Positions 8,202 through 18,648 are shown, numbered from the stretch's first letter. The stretch: DNA of 64,000 nucleotides from Rheinheimera nanhaiensis E407-8 (GCF_000296695.1 NZ_BAFK01000003.1:186001-250000), one strand, 5' to 3'. The notes: generated by a model from the sequence alone, not told the origin. Numbers and translations: made by a program.

Positions 8202-9653
8202 TCAATAGGGCGGCGGCGGTGTGTCCGCTGCCGGTGGCAAGATTTCTGTACTCTCTACCCTGTCTGGTTGCTCGGTTAGCCGCTGCTTTTGTTGTTGCAG
8301 GCGCAGCTCTGCCTGCTGGCGTTCGTCTACCCATAATAAGGTGTCGTAATAACGGCGGATATTTTCAACGTAGGTCACCGCTTCATCGCCACGGGCATAA
8401 CCATATTTGGTGGTTTTATACACGCTTTTTTGCCGTAGCAGCGGTAAACGCTGTTTTACTTCCAGCCATTTGTCCGGATCGGCGCCCTGGCGCTGGGTTA
8501 AAATGCGCGCATCTTCCACATGGCCCCAGCCAACATTATACGACGCCAGCGCAAACCAGAGCCGGTCTGGCATAGCGATACGCTCGGGAATACGGCTGAC
8601 TAAACGGTGCAGATAACGGCTGCCACCGCGGATACTTTGCTCAGGATCCAGCCGGCTGCGCACACCCATTTGCTGCGCTGTCGGCAGGGTGAGCATCATC
8701 AGGCCGCGCACCCCGGTCGGGCTTTTCGCTTTCGGATCCCAGTGCGACTCCTGATAACTCAGTGCCGCCAGCAGGCGCCAGTCCAGCTCGCCGGCATATT
8801 GTTCAAACCAGGCTTTAAAGCGTGGCAGGGTTTGTTCTATTGCCTCGATATACACCAGCGTATCGACATAATCAAACTGCTGTACATGACCAAAGTAGCG
8901 ATCTTCCAGCGCTATCAGCTCGCCGCCCTGATACATGGTGCCAAAAAATTCGATCAGCACGGCGTACAGTGAATCATCGTTGTTATCCGCCATTAGCCAG
9001 CTCACCGGCAGGTTATCCCGCACGGTAAAGGCAATGCTGAGGTTGGGATAAAAGCGCCGGTTCAGCGCCAGTTGGTTTGAATCTGTCAGGGTGTAGGCAA
9101 TATTGCCATCGACCACCTGCTGCAAAATTTCATCGTTATCCAGGCTTGGGTGCACCTGCCAGTCCAGCTCGGGATAATCCAGGCTGAGTTGCTGCAGGGT
9201 TTCGGCATGGCTGCTGTCTTTTACTACGACGACAGTATCGGTTAAGTGTTGCAGGGTTCTGGGCCAGGTGTTGCCTTGTTTAAACACCAGCACTTCGTTA
9301 ATCCAGCGATAGGCGGGGGCGGCGCGGTATTTGCCTTTGCGCCGTTCGGTTAAGGTCAGGCCGCCGGCAATATAGTCCACCTGACCCGAGTCGAGCTTTT
9401 GCAACAGCTCATCCAGATGATAGCTGGGGTATAACTCCAGCTTTACGCCCAGCTTGTCAGCCAGTGCCTGGCTTAATTCCAGCTCAAAGCCGACCGGGCC
9501 ATCGACGCCCACATAATAGCTGGTGGGGCCGTGCAAAATGCCTACCTTTAAGCTATCACGCTGATATATCTGGTAAAGCTGGCTTTCTGAGGGCGCGGGA
9601 CTACAGCCGGACAACCACAGTACTAACAGCAACCAGGCGCCGCATCTGTACAT
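8202..9653 (-). CDS. mltF: Membrane-bound lytic murein transglycosylase F
   Basis: Cleaves the MurNAc-GlcNAc bond of peptidoglycan to give 1,6-anhydromuropeptides, and is anchored in the outer membrane. The 483 residues begin with a lipoprotein signal with lipobox LSGC (MYRCGAWLLLVLWLSGCS). Next comes a solute-binding-protein-like (SBP_bac_3) regulatory domain (about 30-265, LKVGILHGPTSYYVG). The SLT domain from about residue 285 has the catalytic Glu in ALSYQESHWDPKAKSPTGVRGLMM and the motif ASYNVGWGHVEDAR. The two-domain order is diagnostic of MltF. It is divergent from purL, the usual enteric neighbour. Confidence 0.93.
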   Translation of the reverse strand: MYRCGAWLLLVLWLSGCSPAPSESQLYQIYQRDSLKVGILHGPTSYYVGVDGPVGFELELSQALADKLGVKLELYPSYHLDELLQKLDSGQVDYIAGGLTLTERRKGKYRAAPAYRWINEVLVFKQGNTWPRTLQHLTDTVVVVKDSSHAETLQQLSLDYPELDWQVHPSLDNDEILQQVVDGNIAYTLTDSNQLALNRRFYPNLSIAFTVRDNLPVSWLMADNNDDSLYAVLIEFFGTMYQGGELIALEDRYFGHVQQFDYVDTLVYIEAIEQTLPRFKAWFEQYAGELDWRLLAALSYQESHWDPKAKSPTGVRGLMMLTLPTAQQMGVRSRLDPEQSIRGGSRYLHRLVSRIPERIAMPDRLWFALASYNVGWGHVEDARILTQRQGADPDKWLEVKQRLPLLRQKSVYKTTKYGYARGDEAVTYVENIRRYYDTLLWVDERQQAELRLQQQKQRLTEQPDRVESTEILPPAADTPPPPY

Positions 9654-9747
9654 CTTAGCTAACCTGAATCGTCATCTTCTGCGCTGTTATAGCAAACTTC
9701 TGTTACGCCGTCAGTGTTTACTCATACCACTTAGGCAGAAATTTCTT

Positions 9748-9753
9748 TATAAT
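9748..9753 (+). promoter_or_regulatory. Candidate -10 box of the purL promoter
   Basis: A perfect TATAAT stands 52 bases before the purL ATG in the 152-base mltF-purL gap. No good -35 hexamer lies at 16-18 bases (TACCAC at 17), so an activator or an extended contact would be needed. I looked for the enteric PurR operator (ACGCAAAC-type palindrome) and found none. Confidence 0.35.
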
Positions 9754-9805
9754 GTCGCGCCTGTTTTAGGTTCCATCGTCGTTCAACCCACGGGAAAAAA
9801 AGCCT

Positions 9806-12800
9806 ATGTTGATCCTGCGTGGTGCGCCAGCACTGTCCGATTTCAGAATTCAGAAGTTACTCGACCAATGCGCCCAAAGTGGCTTAACCCTCAGCAGTCT
9901 GTATGCTGAGTTTATGCACTTTGCTGATGTCAGCCGCGCATTGACTGACGCACAGCAGCAAACGCTGGACAAATTGCTAACCTATGGCCCGGCTATTGCC
10001 AGCCACGAGCCGCGCGGCCAGTTATTACTGGTAACGCCACGGCCGGGCACTATTTCGCCCTGGTCATCCAAGGCCACCGACATTGCCCGCAACTGTGGTT
10101 TAAGCCAGGTCAGCCGCTTAGAGCGCGGTATTGCCTACTATGTGCAGGCGGCGCAGCCATTAAACGCCGCCCAGCTGCAACAGGTTGCCGCCTTAGTGCA
10201 TGACCGGATGATGGAAGCGGTATTTACCGAGCTGGAGCAGGCGCAAGCCTTGTTTGCCAAAGCCGAGCCGGCGCCGCTGGCGTCGGTAGATATTCTCGCC
10301 GGTGGCCGCGATGCGCTGGTGAAGGCCAACAATGAGATGGGCCTGGCTCTGGCCGACGATGAAATAGACTATCTGTACAGCAACTTTATCGCGCTGGGGC
10401 GTAACCCGAACGACATAGAGCTGTATATGTTTGCCCAGGCTAACTCTGAGCACTGCCGGCACAAAATTTTTAACGCCGACTGGACTATCGACGGCGTAAA
10501 ACAGCCTAAATCGCTGTTTAAAATGATTAAAAACACCTTTGAGCAAACGCCGGATTATGTGTTGTCTGCCTATAAAGACAACGCTGCGGTAATGGAAGGC
10601 TCAACCGCTGGCCGCTTTTTTGCCCAGCCGGGTAATTTAACTTATCAATACCACCATGAGCCCATTCATGTGCTGATGAAGGTAGAAACCCACAACCACC
10701 CAACGGCCATTTCGCCCTACCCGGGTGCGGCCACCGGCTCTGGCGGTGAAATTCGCGATGAAGGCGCCACCGGTGTGGGCTCTAAGCCTAAAGCCGGTCT
10801 GGTTGGCTTTTCGGTGTCGAATTTACGCATTCCGGGCTTTGAACAGCCGTGGGAAACCGACTTTGGTAAGCCAGAGCGCATTGTCTCGGCGCTGGATATT
10901 ATGCTGGAAGGCCCACTGGGCGGCGCCGCCTTTAACAACGAATTTGGCCGGCCGGCGATTAACGGTTATTTCCGCACTTATGAAGAGCGCGTGCCCAGCC
11001 ACAATGGCGACGAAGTACGGGGTTACCATAAGCCGATTATGATTGCCGGTGGTTTGGGTAATATCCGCGCCGAGCATGTGCAAAAAGGCGACTTGCCGGT
11101 GGGCGCCAAACTGGTGGTGCTGGGCGGCCCGGCAATGAATATCGGCCTGGGCGGCGGTGCGGCTTCATCGATGGCCTCCGGGCAGTCGGCAGAAGATCTG
11201 GACTTTGCCTCAGTACAGCGGGAAAACCCGGAAATTGAACGCCGTTGTCAGGAAGTGATCGACCGCTGCTGGCAGCTGGGTAAAGACAACCCGATCGTGT
11301 TTATTCACGATGTTGGCGCCGGCGGTTTATCGAATGCCTTCCCTGAACTGGTCAACGATGGCGGCGTGGGCGGTAAGTTTGAACTGCGCAAGGTGCCCAA
11401 CGATGAGCCAGGCATGTCTCCGCTGCAAATCTGGTGTAACGAGTCGCAAGAACGTTACGTGATGGCGATTCCGGCCGACAAAATGCCGCTGTTTGAGCAA
11501 ATCTGTCTGCGTGAGCGCGCGCCTTTTGCTGTGGTGGGCGAAGCGACCCGCGAGCAGCACTTAACGCTGAGCGACAGCCACTTTGGCAGCACGCCAATTG
11601 ATTTACCGCTGAATGTGTTACTGGGCAAAGCACCAAAAATGCACCGCGAGGTACAAAGCGCCCAAACCGCCGGTAAGCCGCTGGATTTCGCCGGTGTCAG
11701 CATTAAAGACGCTGCCGAGCGGTTACTGCGTTTACCGACGATTGCCGAGAAAACCTTCCTGGTTACCATTGGTGACCGCAGTGTTACCGGTTTAGTCGCC
11801 CGCGATCAGATGGTAGGCCCCTGGCAGGTGCCGGTAGCGAACTGTGGTGTCACTGCAGCCAGTTACGATACCTACCACGGTGAAGCCATGGCAATGGGTG
11901 AGCGTACGCCGGTAGCGCTGTTAGACTTTGCCGCCTCTGCGCGTCTGGCGGTGGCCGAGGCCATTACCAACATCGCTGCTACCGATATTGGCGACTTAAA
12001 GCGGGTGAAGTTATCCGCCAACTGGATGGCCGCAGCCGGTCACCCGGGTGAAGACGCCGGCTTATATGCAGCGGTAAAAGCCATAGGTGAAGAGTTATGC
12101 CCGGCACTGGAGGTGACCATTCCGGTTGGCAAAGACTCGATGTCGATGAAAACCAAGTGGCAACAAGACGGCAAAGAGCATGCGGTAACCGCACCGCTGT
12201 CGTTAATTATTACGGCCTTTGCCCGGGTTGAAGATATCCGTAACACGGTAACGCCGCAGCTGCGTACCGACAAAGGCGATAGCAGCCTGCTGCTGATTGA
12301 TTTAGGCAATAAGCAAAACCGCTTAGGTGCTTCGTGTTTAGCACAAGTTTACAAGCAGTTAGGCCAGCAAGCACCGGATTTAGACAGCCCAGAGCTGTTA
12401 ATTAACTTCTTTAACGCGCTGCAGCAGTTAACGGCTGAGCAAAAATTACTGGCCTACCATGACCGCTCTGACGGTGGTTTATTTACTACGCTGGCCGAAA
12501 TGGCGTTTGCCGGTAAAGCCGGTATCCAGGCCGATATCAGTGCACTGGGTAGCGATGATCTGGCGGTGCTGTTCTCTGAAGAGCTTGGCGCTGTTATTCA
12601 GGTAAGCAACACTGAGCTGGCTTATGTGCAGCAGGTGCTGGCACAGCATCATCTGGCGCAGCTGAGCCATGTGATTGGCAAGGTGACCAGCGCTGATGAG
12701 TTAGTGATCCGCCGTGGCGATACGCCGGTATTGGTTGACAGCCGTACCCGTCTGCGCTGTATCTGGGCTGAAACCACTTATCAGATGCAGGCGATGCGCG

Positions 12801-13699
12801 ATAACCCGCAGGGCGCCAAGCAGGAATTTGATGCCAAGGCCGATGCGGCAGATCCGGGCTTAAACGTTAAGTTAAGCTTTGATCTGAACGAAGATGTCGC
12901 CGCGCCGTTTATTTTAAAAGGTGCTGCGCCCAAAGTGGCTATTCTGCGCGAGCAGGGCGTTAACTCGCATGTCGAAATGGCCGCCGCCTTTAACCGGGCT
13001 GGCTTTACTGCCGTTGACGTGCATATGAGCGACATTCTCTCAGGCCGCGCTAAGCTGAGTGATTTTAACGGCTTAGTGGCCTGCGGTGGTTTCTCTTACG
13101 GTGACGTGTTAGGTGCCGGTGAGGGCTGGGCCAAGTCTGTGCTGTTTAACGACATGGCAAGAGCGCAGTTTGCCCAGTTTTTCGAGCGTGACAGCACCTT
13201 CTCGCTGGGGGTGTGTAACGGCTGTCAGATGATGTCGAACTTAAAGAGCCTGATCCCGGGCGCCGAGCTGTGGCCACACTTTGTGCGCAACAAATCAGAG
13301 CGCTTTGAAGCGCGCTTTAGCCTGGTTGAAATTCAGCAAAGCCCATCACTGTTCTTTGCCGGTATGGCAGGCTCGCGCATGCCCATCGCGGTATCGCACG
13401 GTGAAGGCCATGCGGAATTTGCCTCCAGTGAGCTGTTTGCCAAAGCTAACCACAGCGGCACCGTCGCCATGCGCTTTGTTGACCACTACGGCAAAGTCAC
13501 CGAGCAATATCCGCAGAACCCGAACGGCTCACCAGCCGGTATTACCTCGCTGACCACCACCGATGGCCGCGTCACTATTATGATGCCGCACCCGGAGCGG
13601 GTATTCCGCGCGGTCGCCAACTCCTGGCAGCCCGATGGCTGGCAGGAAGACAGCCCCTGGATGCGGATGTTCCGTAATGCCCGCGTCTGGTTAGGCTAA
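9806..13699 (+). CDS. purL: Phosphoribosylformylglycinamidine synthase
   Basis: Large single-chain FGAM synthase (1297 residues) of the proteobacterial type: glutamine, ATP and FGAR give FGAM in de novo purine synthesis. The N-terminal PurS-like and linker part is followed by two AIR-synthase-like halves ([53 protein letters not shown]). The C-terminal glutamine amidotransferase carries the nucleophile in [14 protein letters not shown] and the His/Glu of [12 protein letters not shown]. It is a stand-alone transcription unit with a strong terminator directly after it. Confidence 0.97.
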   Translation: MLILRGAPALSDFRIQKLLDQCAQSGLTLSSLYAEFMHFADVSRALTDAQQQTLDKLLTYGPAIASHEPRGQLLLVTPRPGTISPWSSKATDIARNCGLSQVSRLERGIAYYVQAAQPLNAAQLQQVAALVHDRMMEAVFTELEQAQALFAKAEPAPLASVDILAGGRDALVKANNEMGLALADDEIDYLYSNFIALGRNPNDIELYMFAQANSEHCRHKIFNADWTIDGVKQPKSLFKMIKNTFEQTPDYVLSAYKDNAAVMEGSTAGRFFAQPGNLTYQYHHEPIHVLMKVETHNHPTAISPYPGAATGSGGEIRDEGATGVGSKPKAGLVGFSVSNLRIPGFEQPWETDFGKPERIVSALDIMLEGPLGGAAFNNEFGRPAINGYFRTYEERVPSHNGDEVRGYHKPIMIAGGLGNIRAEHVQKGDLPVGAKLVVLGGPAMNIGLGGGAASSMASGQSAEDLDFASVQRENPEIERRCQEVIDRCWQLGKDNPIVFIHDVGAGGLSNAFPELVNDGGVGGKFELRKVPNDEPGMSPLQIWCNESQERYVMAIPADKMPLFEQICLRERAPFAVVGEATREQHLTLSDSHFGSTPIDLPLNVLLGKAPKMHREVQSAQTAGKPLDFAGVSIKDAAERLLRLPTIAEKTFLVTIGDRSVTGLVARDQMVGPWQVPVANCGVTAASYDTYHGEAMAMGERTPVALLDFAASARLAVAEAITNIAATDIGDLKRVKLSANWMAAAGHPGEDAGLYAAVKAIGEELCPALEVTIPVGKDSMSMKTKWQQDGKEHAVTAPLSLIITAFARVEDIRNTVTPQLRTDKGDSSLLLIDLGNKQNRLGASCLAQVYKQLGQQAPDLDSPELLINFFNALQQLTAEQKLLAYHDRSDGGLFTTLAEMAFAGKAGIQADISALGSDDLAVLFSEELGAVIQVSNTELAYVQQVLAQHHLAQLSHVIGKVTSADELVIRRGDTPVLVDSRTRLRCIWAETTYQMQAMRDNPQGAKQEFDAKADAADPGLNVKLSFDLNEDVAAPFILKGAAPKVAILREQGVNSHVEMAAAFNRAGFTAVDVHMSDILSGRAKLSDFNGLVACGGFSYGDVLGAGEGWAKSVLFNDMARAQFAQFFERDSTFSLGVCNGCQMMSNLKSLIPGAELWPHFVRNKSERFEARFSLVEIQQSPSLFFAGMAGSRMPIAVSHGEGHAEFASSELFAKANHSGTVAMRFVDHYGKVTEQYPQNPNGSPAGITSLTTTDGRVTIMMPHPERVFRAVANSWQPDGWQEDSPWMRMFRNARVWLG

Positions 13700-13722
13700 G
13701 CCGCCGCCTGCTGAGGAGCAAC

Positions 13723-13755
13723 ACAACACCCTGCAATTGCAGGGTGTTGTTTTTT
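13723..13755 (+). terminator. Rho-independent terminator after purL
   Basis: Perfect 13-bp arms ACAACACCCTGCA (13723-13735) and complement (13738-13750), ending in a run of six T. It stands 24 bases after the purL stop. Confidence 0.9.
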
Positions 13756-13830
13756 AAATGTTTATAAATCCGGCAGCCCGACCCGCCGCCAGCTAGACTT
13801 AGGCTGTTTCTCCCAAATGGCAGCAATATC

Positions 13831-14631
13831 ATGGACCCACTTGCTGTAGTCACGTTAAAACAGGCATTGCAACTTGCCCCTACTGTTGCAGAGCATCAGC
13901 TTTCTGAACATATCGTTAGCTACCTTAAGCAACACCAAAGCGTGTTAGGCAGTGCCGCCGGCTGGCAAAGCTGGCCAGCACAGCGGCAGGCAGTGTTGTG
14001 TTTGCAGTTGTGTTGCCAGCAAGCGGGGTTATCGGCAGGCAAGCTGGATGGTTGGTGGGGGCCGCAAACTGACTACGCCAGCGAGCAACTGGCGGCGCTG
14101 CAGCAGCAAGGCAAGCTGCCAGAGCTGTGGCGCGATAACTTCAGTACCCCGGCTAATCCGCACGGTTGGCCGCTGGACCGCGAAGCCGAGCTGCGTGCCT
14201 TTTATGGTGAGCCGGGCACACAACTGGTGAAAATGACGTTGCCGTATCCGCTGCGTCTGGCCTGGGATACCGGCACCACAGTACTTAGCACCCAGTGCCA
14301 TCAAAAGGTGGTCGCCAGCATGCAAAAGGTACTGGAGCAGGTGCTGCTGTATTATGGTTTTGATGCAGTGCAGCAGCTACGGCTGGATCTCTATGGCGGT
14401 GGTTTTAACCTGCGCGCCAAACGCGGCGGCAGCAGTTTATCTACCCACAGCTGGGGCATCGCCTTTGATTTTGACCCGGCGCATAACCAGCTAAAGTGGG
14501 ACAGCAGTAAAGCCAGCCTGGCCCGGCCTGAATACGCCTACTGGTGGCAATGCTGGGAAGAAGAAGGGTGGGTCAGCCTGGGCCGTAGCCGTAACTATGA
14601 CTGGATGCACGTGCAGGCCGCCAGATTGTAG
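13831..14631 (+). CDS. M15-family (VanY/endolysin-like) peptidoglycan peptidase-like protein
   Basis: A 266-residue protein whose C-terminal half has the zinc pattern of M15 D-Ala-D-Ala carboxypeptidases and L-Ala-D-Glu endopeptidases: STHSWGIAFDFD supplies His206 and Asp213, and DWMHV supplies His260. The N-terminal part (about 50-95, ending AGLSAGKLDGWWGPQTDYAS) resembles a small peptidoglycan-binding domain that recognises a helical repeat. There is no signal peptide, as in phage endolysins. It may be a domesticated phage lysin, or be exported some other way. No phage genes are near. There is no clear ribosome binding site before ATG 13831. The specific substrate is not known. Confidence 0.65.
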   Translation: MDPLAVVTLKQALQLAPTVAEHQLSEHIVSYLKQHQSVLGSAAGWQSWPAQRQAVLCLQLCCQQAGLSAGKLDGWWGPQTDYASEQLAALQQQGKLPELWRDNFSTPANPHGWPLDREAELRAFYGEPGTQLVKMTLPYPLRLAWDTGTTVLSTQCHQKVVASMQKVLEQVLLYYGFDAVQQLRLDLYGGGFNLRAKRGGSSLSTHSWGIAFDFDPAHNQLKWDSSKASLARPEYAYWWQCWEEEGWVSLGRSRNYDWMHVQAARL

Positions 14632-14661
14632 TGTAGCCAAGCGGCTATCGGGCGGCTGTTG

Positions 14662-15780
14662 TTACAGCTGCTGGCTGCAAGCCCGGTTGCGGCCTTGTTG
14701 CTTGGCCTGATATAGCAACTTATCGGCTTGCTGCATCAGCTCACCTGATGTCAGTAGTGTTGCCTGCCCTCCCAGTGTGACCACGCCAATAGAGGCGGTT
14801 ACCACGCCAAAAGGGGAGCTGTGGTGCGGTAGCGCCAGTTTGGCCAATTGTGCTGGCAGTTGCAGCAAACGGGTAGGCTGATGCAAAGCGTGTTGCTCAA
14901 TTAAAATAAACTCTTCGCCGCCAAAGCGGACCACCAGCCAGTCAGGGGTGGCCGATAACAGCCGGGCGACATTGACCAGTACCAAATCACCGTCCAGATG
15001 ACCGTAGTGGTCGTTATAGCGTTTAAAATAATCGATATCCAAAAGGCCCAGTGACAGCTGTTCGCCGGGCTTAAGGCCGGCCAGTTTTTCTGCCAGCCGC
15101 TGCTCAAAACTGCGCCGGTTTAACAGGCCGGTCAGCTGGTCGGTTTCGGCTTTTTGTTGCTCCAGCCGCACTGCTTTGTATTGACTGCGCAGCAGCTTGT
15201 CGTACTGGCGCTGCCAGCTTAAGCACAGTGTGATGGTAATAAACAAGTAAAACAGGCTCCAGCCGGTATCGGTGGCGGTGCAGTATTTAATAAAGGCCAC
15301 ACTGCTTAACAGCAGTGCCCACAGCAATAGCTTTTGTTGCAGATGAAAAATAGGTATCGCTGCAATGGCAAAAGCCACCACCAGCGGGCCGCCTTCACCC
15401 AGCCGGCCATAATAGCGGGCTGAGGCATAAAAGGTGACAGCCAGCAGCAGGATTGCCAGGGCACTAACGGCCAGCCAGCCTTGCAGCCAGTTTTCACCGC
15501 TAAGATGGCGTGACAAGCCAAGGTATAAGGCGACACTAAGCGCCGCCAGATAACGGGCGCTGTTGCTGAGGCTGAGCCAGTCATCGCCCAGCAGGATATC
15601 GGTTAAGCTAAACACCAGCATCAGGATGATGCATACCAGCGCCAGGCGCGCCGTACCCTGACGGGCACTATTCACCAGATGGCAGCGAAACGCCGCCTCA
15701 CTGGCGGGGTCAAGATAAGATAATGCCGGAAACAGGCGTGTTATCAGTTGCATAAGCCGTTTGCTAAACCTAACGAGCAT
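14662..15780 (-). CDS. Membrane diguanylate cyclase (GGDEF domain)
   Basis: A 372-residue protein that should make cyclic di-GMP from two GTP. An N-terminal block of about six transmembrane helices (about 45-205) forms an unknown membrane sensor, then a short coiled linker leads into the GGDEF domain: LTGLLNRRSFEQRL at its start, DIDYFKRYNDHYGHLDGD, and the active-site loop RFGGEEF. The RxxD inhibitory site usually five residues before GGEEF is here ATPD, so product inhibition through the I-site is probably absent. It stands alone between a converging M15-like gene and a same-strand deacetylase gene. Confidence 0.88.
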   Translation of the reverse strand: MLVRFSKRLMQLITRLFPALSYLDPASEAAFRCHLVNSARQGTARLALVCIILMLVFSLTDILLGDDWLSLSNSARYLAALSVALYLGLSRHLSGENWLQGWLAVSALAILLLAVTFYASARYYGRLGEGGPLVVAFAIAAIPIFHLQQKLLLWALLLSSVAFIKYCTATDTGWSLFYLFITITLCLSWQRQYDKLLRSQYKAVRLEQQKAETDQLTGLLNRRSFEQRLAEKLAGLKPGEQLSLGLLDIDYFKRYNDHYGHLDGDLVLVNVARLLSATPDWLVVRFGGEEFILIEQHALHQPTRLLQLPAQLAKLALPHHSSPFGVVTASIGVVTLGGQATLLTSGELMQQADKLLYQAKQQGRNRACSQQL

Positions 15781-15804
15781 TAAGCATAGCAGCTTAACTG
15801 GCTG

Positions 15805-16722
15805 TTACATCAAGCCTTTTAAAAACGCTACCACACTGCGGCCCAGTGCGCTTAGTGCATAACCGCCCTCCAGCATCGCAACAAGGCGGCCCTGACAGTG
15901 CTGGTCGGCCAGCTGTTTTAACTGCCGGGCAATCCAGTGGTAATCATCTTCTACCAGCAGAAACTGCGCCATATCATCCTCGCGATGGCCGTCAAAACCG
16001 GCGGAGACCAAAATAAGCTGCGGTTTAAAGGCATTTAACCTCGGCAGCCACTGGTGTTGGATCTGCTCGCGCCACTGTGCCGGTTTGCACAGTGCCGGCA
16101 GCGGCAGGTTTTCGACATTAGCGGCGCCGCTTTGCAGGTCTCGGTACGGATACAGCGCCGACTGAAACGACGAGCAAAACAGAATGCGCTCATCGCCGCT
16201 GACAATATCTTCAGTGCCGTTGCCATGGTGCACGTCAAAATCGACAATGGCTACCCGTTCAAGGCCATGTTGGCTAAGCGCATGCAGCGCCGCTATGGCG
16301 ACATTGTTAAAGATGCAAAAACCCATCGCCTGGTCTCGGGTGGCATGATGGCCCGGCGGGCGCACACTGCAAAACGCCTGCTGATCGGACTGCTTTAGCA
16401 CTAAATCCACCGCATCAATGCCGGCGCCGGCAGCGTGCAGTGCGGCGTCTAAACTGTGGCGCATCATCTGGGTGTCCGGATCCAGCCAGATATAGCCCTC
16501 GGTTGGGGCTTTGGCGTAAATTTCATCAACGTATAACTGGCTGTGGGCGCGGTATAGCTGCTGTTTTACCGCCGGGCTGGCATCACGCTGTTGCAGCACA
16601 AACTCCAGACCCGAGCGGATAAGCTGATCGTTAATGGCACTTAAGCGTGCCGGCTGCTCCGGGTGGTCATCGCCGGCCAGATGGCGGTAACAGTTAGCAT
16701 GACTGAATAAGGTAATGGCCAT
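15805..16722 (-). CDS. Histone deacetylase family protein (class II-like amidohydrolase)
   Basis: A 305-residue zinc hydrolase of the HDAC / acetoin utilisation / acetylpolyamine amidohydrolase superfamily. The catalytic His pair is in SVRPPGHHATRDQAMGFC, the zinc ligands Asp and His are in IVDFDVHHGNGTED, a third Asp is in SAGFDGHRED, and the transition-state Tyr is in LEGGYALSAL. All key residues are present, so it should be active. Substrates may be acetyl-lysine in proteins or small acetylated amines. Its ATG overlaps the stop of the upstream acetyl-CoA hydrolase/GNAT gene by one base (TAATG), so the two are made together. Confidence 0.88.
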   Translation of the reverse strand: MAITLFSHANCYRHLAGDDHPEQPARLSAINDQLIRSGLEFVLQQRDASPAVKQQLYRAHSQLYVDEIYAKAPTEGYIWLDPDTQMMRHSLDAALHAAGAGIDAVDLVLKQSDQQAFCSVRPPGHHATRDQAMGFCIFNNVAIAALHALSQHGLERVAIVDFDVHHGNGTEDIVSGDERILFCSSFQSALYPYRDLQSGAANVENLPLPALCKPAQWREQIQHQWLPRLNAFKPQLILVSAGFDGHREDDMAQFLLVEDDYHWIARQLKQLADQHCQGRLVAMLEGGYALSALGRSVVAFLKGLM

Positions 16723-18566
16723 TAGCTGCTCTCTGTGCTGGCACTGCCGCGTGGCAAGCGCAGCTGTAAATACACTTCGGTGGGGTCATCGCCCGGCAGG
16801 CGGCCAAAGCCGGCTTTTTGGAACACCGCCAGCATGGCTTTATTTTCGGCGCGGACAAAGGCTACCATGCTTTGCAGGCCGCGCTGCTCGGCAATGCTAA
16901 TCATCTCCTGCAACAAGCGCTTGGCCATACCTTTGCCCTGGTATTTCTCGCGGGTAACAAAGGCCACCTCGCAGCCTTGGCCATCGTGTAGCAGGTAATA
17001 ACGCCCCACCGCCTGAATTTGTACCACTGAGCCTTTTTGCTTGACGATACAGAGCGCTAAATCTTTTGACTGATCCACGCCGACCAGGGTGCAGGATTTC
17101 TCCCGGCTCATTTGGGTAGGCACCGCACTGTAGCGCAGCTGCAGCGTTTCTTTGGTGTGCGAGTAAAAAAACTCCTGCAGCCGGCGCTCGTCGGACGGGT
17201 TAAGCGGGCGCAGATCGAACTCTTCGCCGTCGATATGCAGCTCTTTAAAGCCGACACTGCCAAGCTCCGGCACTTCAGTGGGGGTATGCAGCTGATAATG
17301 CGGCACCCAGAAATGCTCTCGGATTTGCTCTAATAGCTGCTGGCGAAATTTAGGGTGTGCCACGCGGATAAGTTCCAGCGCGCGCTCGCGGATACTCTTA
17401 CCGCGCAATGAGGCCACGCCAAACTCGGTGACCACATAGTGCACATGGCCGCGGGAGGTCACGACACCGGCGCCCGGGGTAAGGTGGGCGACAATGCGCG
17501 ATACAGTGCCGTTTTTCGCCGTGCTGGGCAGGGCAATAATAGGTTTGCCGCCGCTACTCATGGAGGCGCCGCGGCTAAAGTCGACCTGGCCGCCAATGCC
17601 ACTGTAAAACTGATGGCCGATAGAATCGGACACGATCTGGCCGGTTAAGTCGACCTCGATGGCGCTGTTGATCGACACCATATTGTCGTTACGGGCAATA
17701 TTGGCCGGTGAGTTAACATATTCACTGGGGTAAAAGCCCATATGCGGGTTGCAATGCACAAAATCGTATAAGGCTTTGCTACCAACACAAAAACTGGCCA
17801 CGGTTTTACCCGGATGAAAGGTTTTTTTGCGGTTGGTCACCACGCCTTTTTTAATCAGCTCCATCATCGAATCGGTGATCATTTCGCTGTGGATGCCTAA
17901 ATCTTTATGGTTACCCAGATAACGCAGCACCGCATCGCACATTTTACCGACGCCAATCTGAATGGTGGCGCAGTCTTCTACCAGTAACGACACATACTGG
18001 CCGACCCGCTCGGTGACGGCGTCCAGTTTTACCGCCGGCATTTGCGCTATGGCCTGCTCGGCATAAAAATAGGCATGGATCTGATCTTTATGAATAAACG
18101 ACTGGCCATAGGTAATGGGCATCGACGGGTTTACCTGGGCAATAACTTTTTTTGCTGTTTTCGCCGCTGCTGAGACGATATCTACCGACACGCCCAGCGA
18201 ATGGTAGCCATACTCGTCGGCCGGGCTGACCATAATCAGTGCCGCGTCCAGCGGCAGTATGCCGTCGCTGAATAAGGAGGCAATATCCGACATAAAGCAG
18301 GGTGTGTAGTCGGCGCGGCCTTCGGCTACTGCGCGGCGCACTTCGTCACCGCCAATAAATAGGGCGTTAACTTTAAACAGCTGCTGGTGCTCTGGCGCGG
18401 CCCATTTGTTATCCGACAATGAGTACACCTGCACGATTTCAATGTCGTGCAGCTGTTTGGCATTGGCAATTAAATCATCCAGCAGTGCTGTTGGCGTAGC
18501 CGCATGCGAGCCGATAAAAATACGGTCGCCGGATTTGAGCAGTTGTTGCCAGTTCAGTTTATCCAT
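16722..18566 (-). CDS. Acetyl-CoA hydrolase/transferase fused to a GNAT acetyltransferase domain
   Basis: A 614-residue fusion. Residues about 1-430 are an acetyl-CoA hydrolase/CoA-transferase (two CoA-transferase folds; SINSAIEVDLTGQIVSD holds the likely catalytic Glu, then YSGIGGQVDFSRGASMS and VVTEFGVASLRGKS). Residues about 450-600 are a GNAT domain with the acetyl-CoA-binding motif EKYQGKGMAKRLLQEM. Family members with this fusion are known in marine gammaproteobacteria, but their physiological role is not settled. Translational coupling to a deacetylase points to reversible acylation or acetyl-CoA homeostasis, which is inference. There is no transmembrane segment, so it should be cytoplasmic. 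Confidence 0.85.
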   Translation of the reverse strand: MDKLNWQQLLKSGDRIFIGSHAATPTALLDDLIANAKQLHDIEIVQVYSLSDNKWAAPEHQQLFKVNALFIGGDEVRRAVAEGRADYTPCFMSDIASLFSDGILPLDAALIMVSPADEYGYHSLGVSVDIVSAAAKTAKKVIAQVNPSMPITYGQSFIHKDQIHAYFYAEQAIAQMPAVKLDAVTERVGQYVSLLVEDCATIQIGVGKMCDAVLRYLGNHKDLGIHSEMITDSMMELIKKGVVTNRKKTFHPGKTVASFCVGSKALYDFVHCNPHMGFYPSEYVNSPANIARNDNMVSINSAIEVDLTGQIVSDSIGHQFYSGIGGQVDFSRGASMSSGGKPIIALPSTAKNGTVSRIVAHLTPGAGVVTSRGHVHYVVTEFGVASLRGKSIRERALELIRVAHPKFRQQLLEQIREHFWVPHYQLHTPTEVPELGSVGFKELHIDGEEFDLRPLNPSDERRLQEFFYSHTKETLQLRYSAVPTQMSREKSCTLVGVDQSKDLALCIVKQKGSVVQIQAVGRYYLLHDGQGCEVAFVTREKYQGKGMAKRLLQEMISIAEQRGLQSMVAFVRAENKAMLAVFQKAGFGRLPGDDPTEVYLQLRLPRGSASTESS

Positions 18567-18615
18567 GCCGGTTAGGGTTCCTGCTGTTGACGTCCAGCTG
18601 TTAAGAGGAAGTGTA

Positions 18616-18648
18616 AAACAAAAAGGCGACCCTGTTTAAGTCGCCTTT
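18616..18648 (-). terminator. Terminator of ompW
   Basis: Arms AAAGGCGAC (18622-18630) and GTCGCCTTT (18640-18648) with a 9-base loop. On the minus strand the stem is followed by a T-rich run (TTTTGTTTTA). It lies 24 bases after the ompW stop. Confidence 0.8.

Noticed and set aside
8171..8972. Plus-strand frames opposite mltF
   Set aside because: mltF has a full lipobox, SBP domain and SLT motifs on the minus strand; the plus frames have no recognisable sequence and are antisense shadows.
9661..9805. PurR operator upstream of purL
   Set aside because: I looked for the ACGCAAAC-type palindrome and found no convincing match; only a TATAAT is present.
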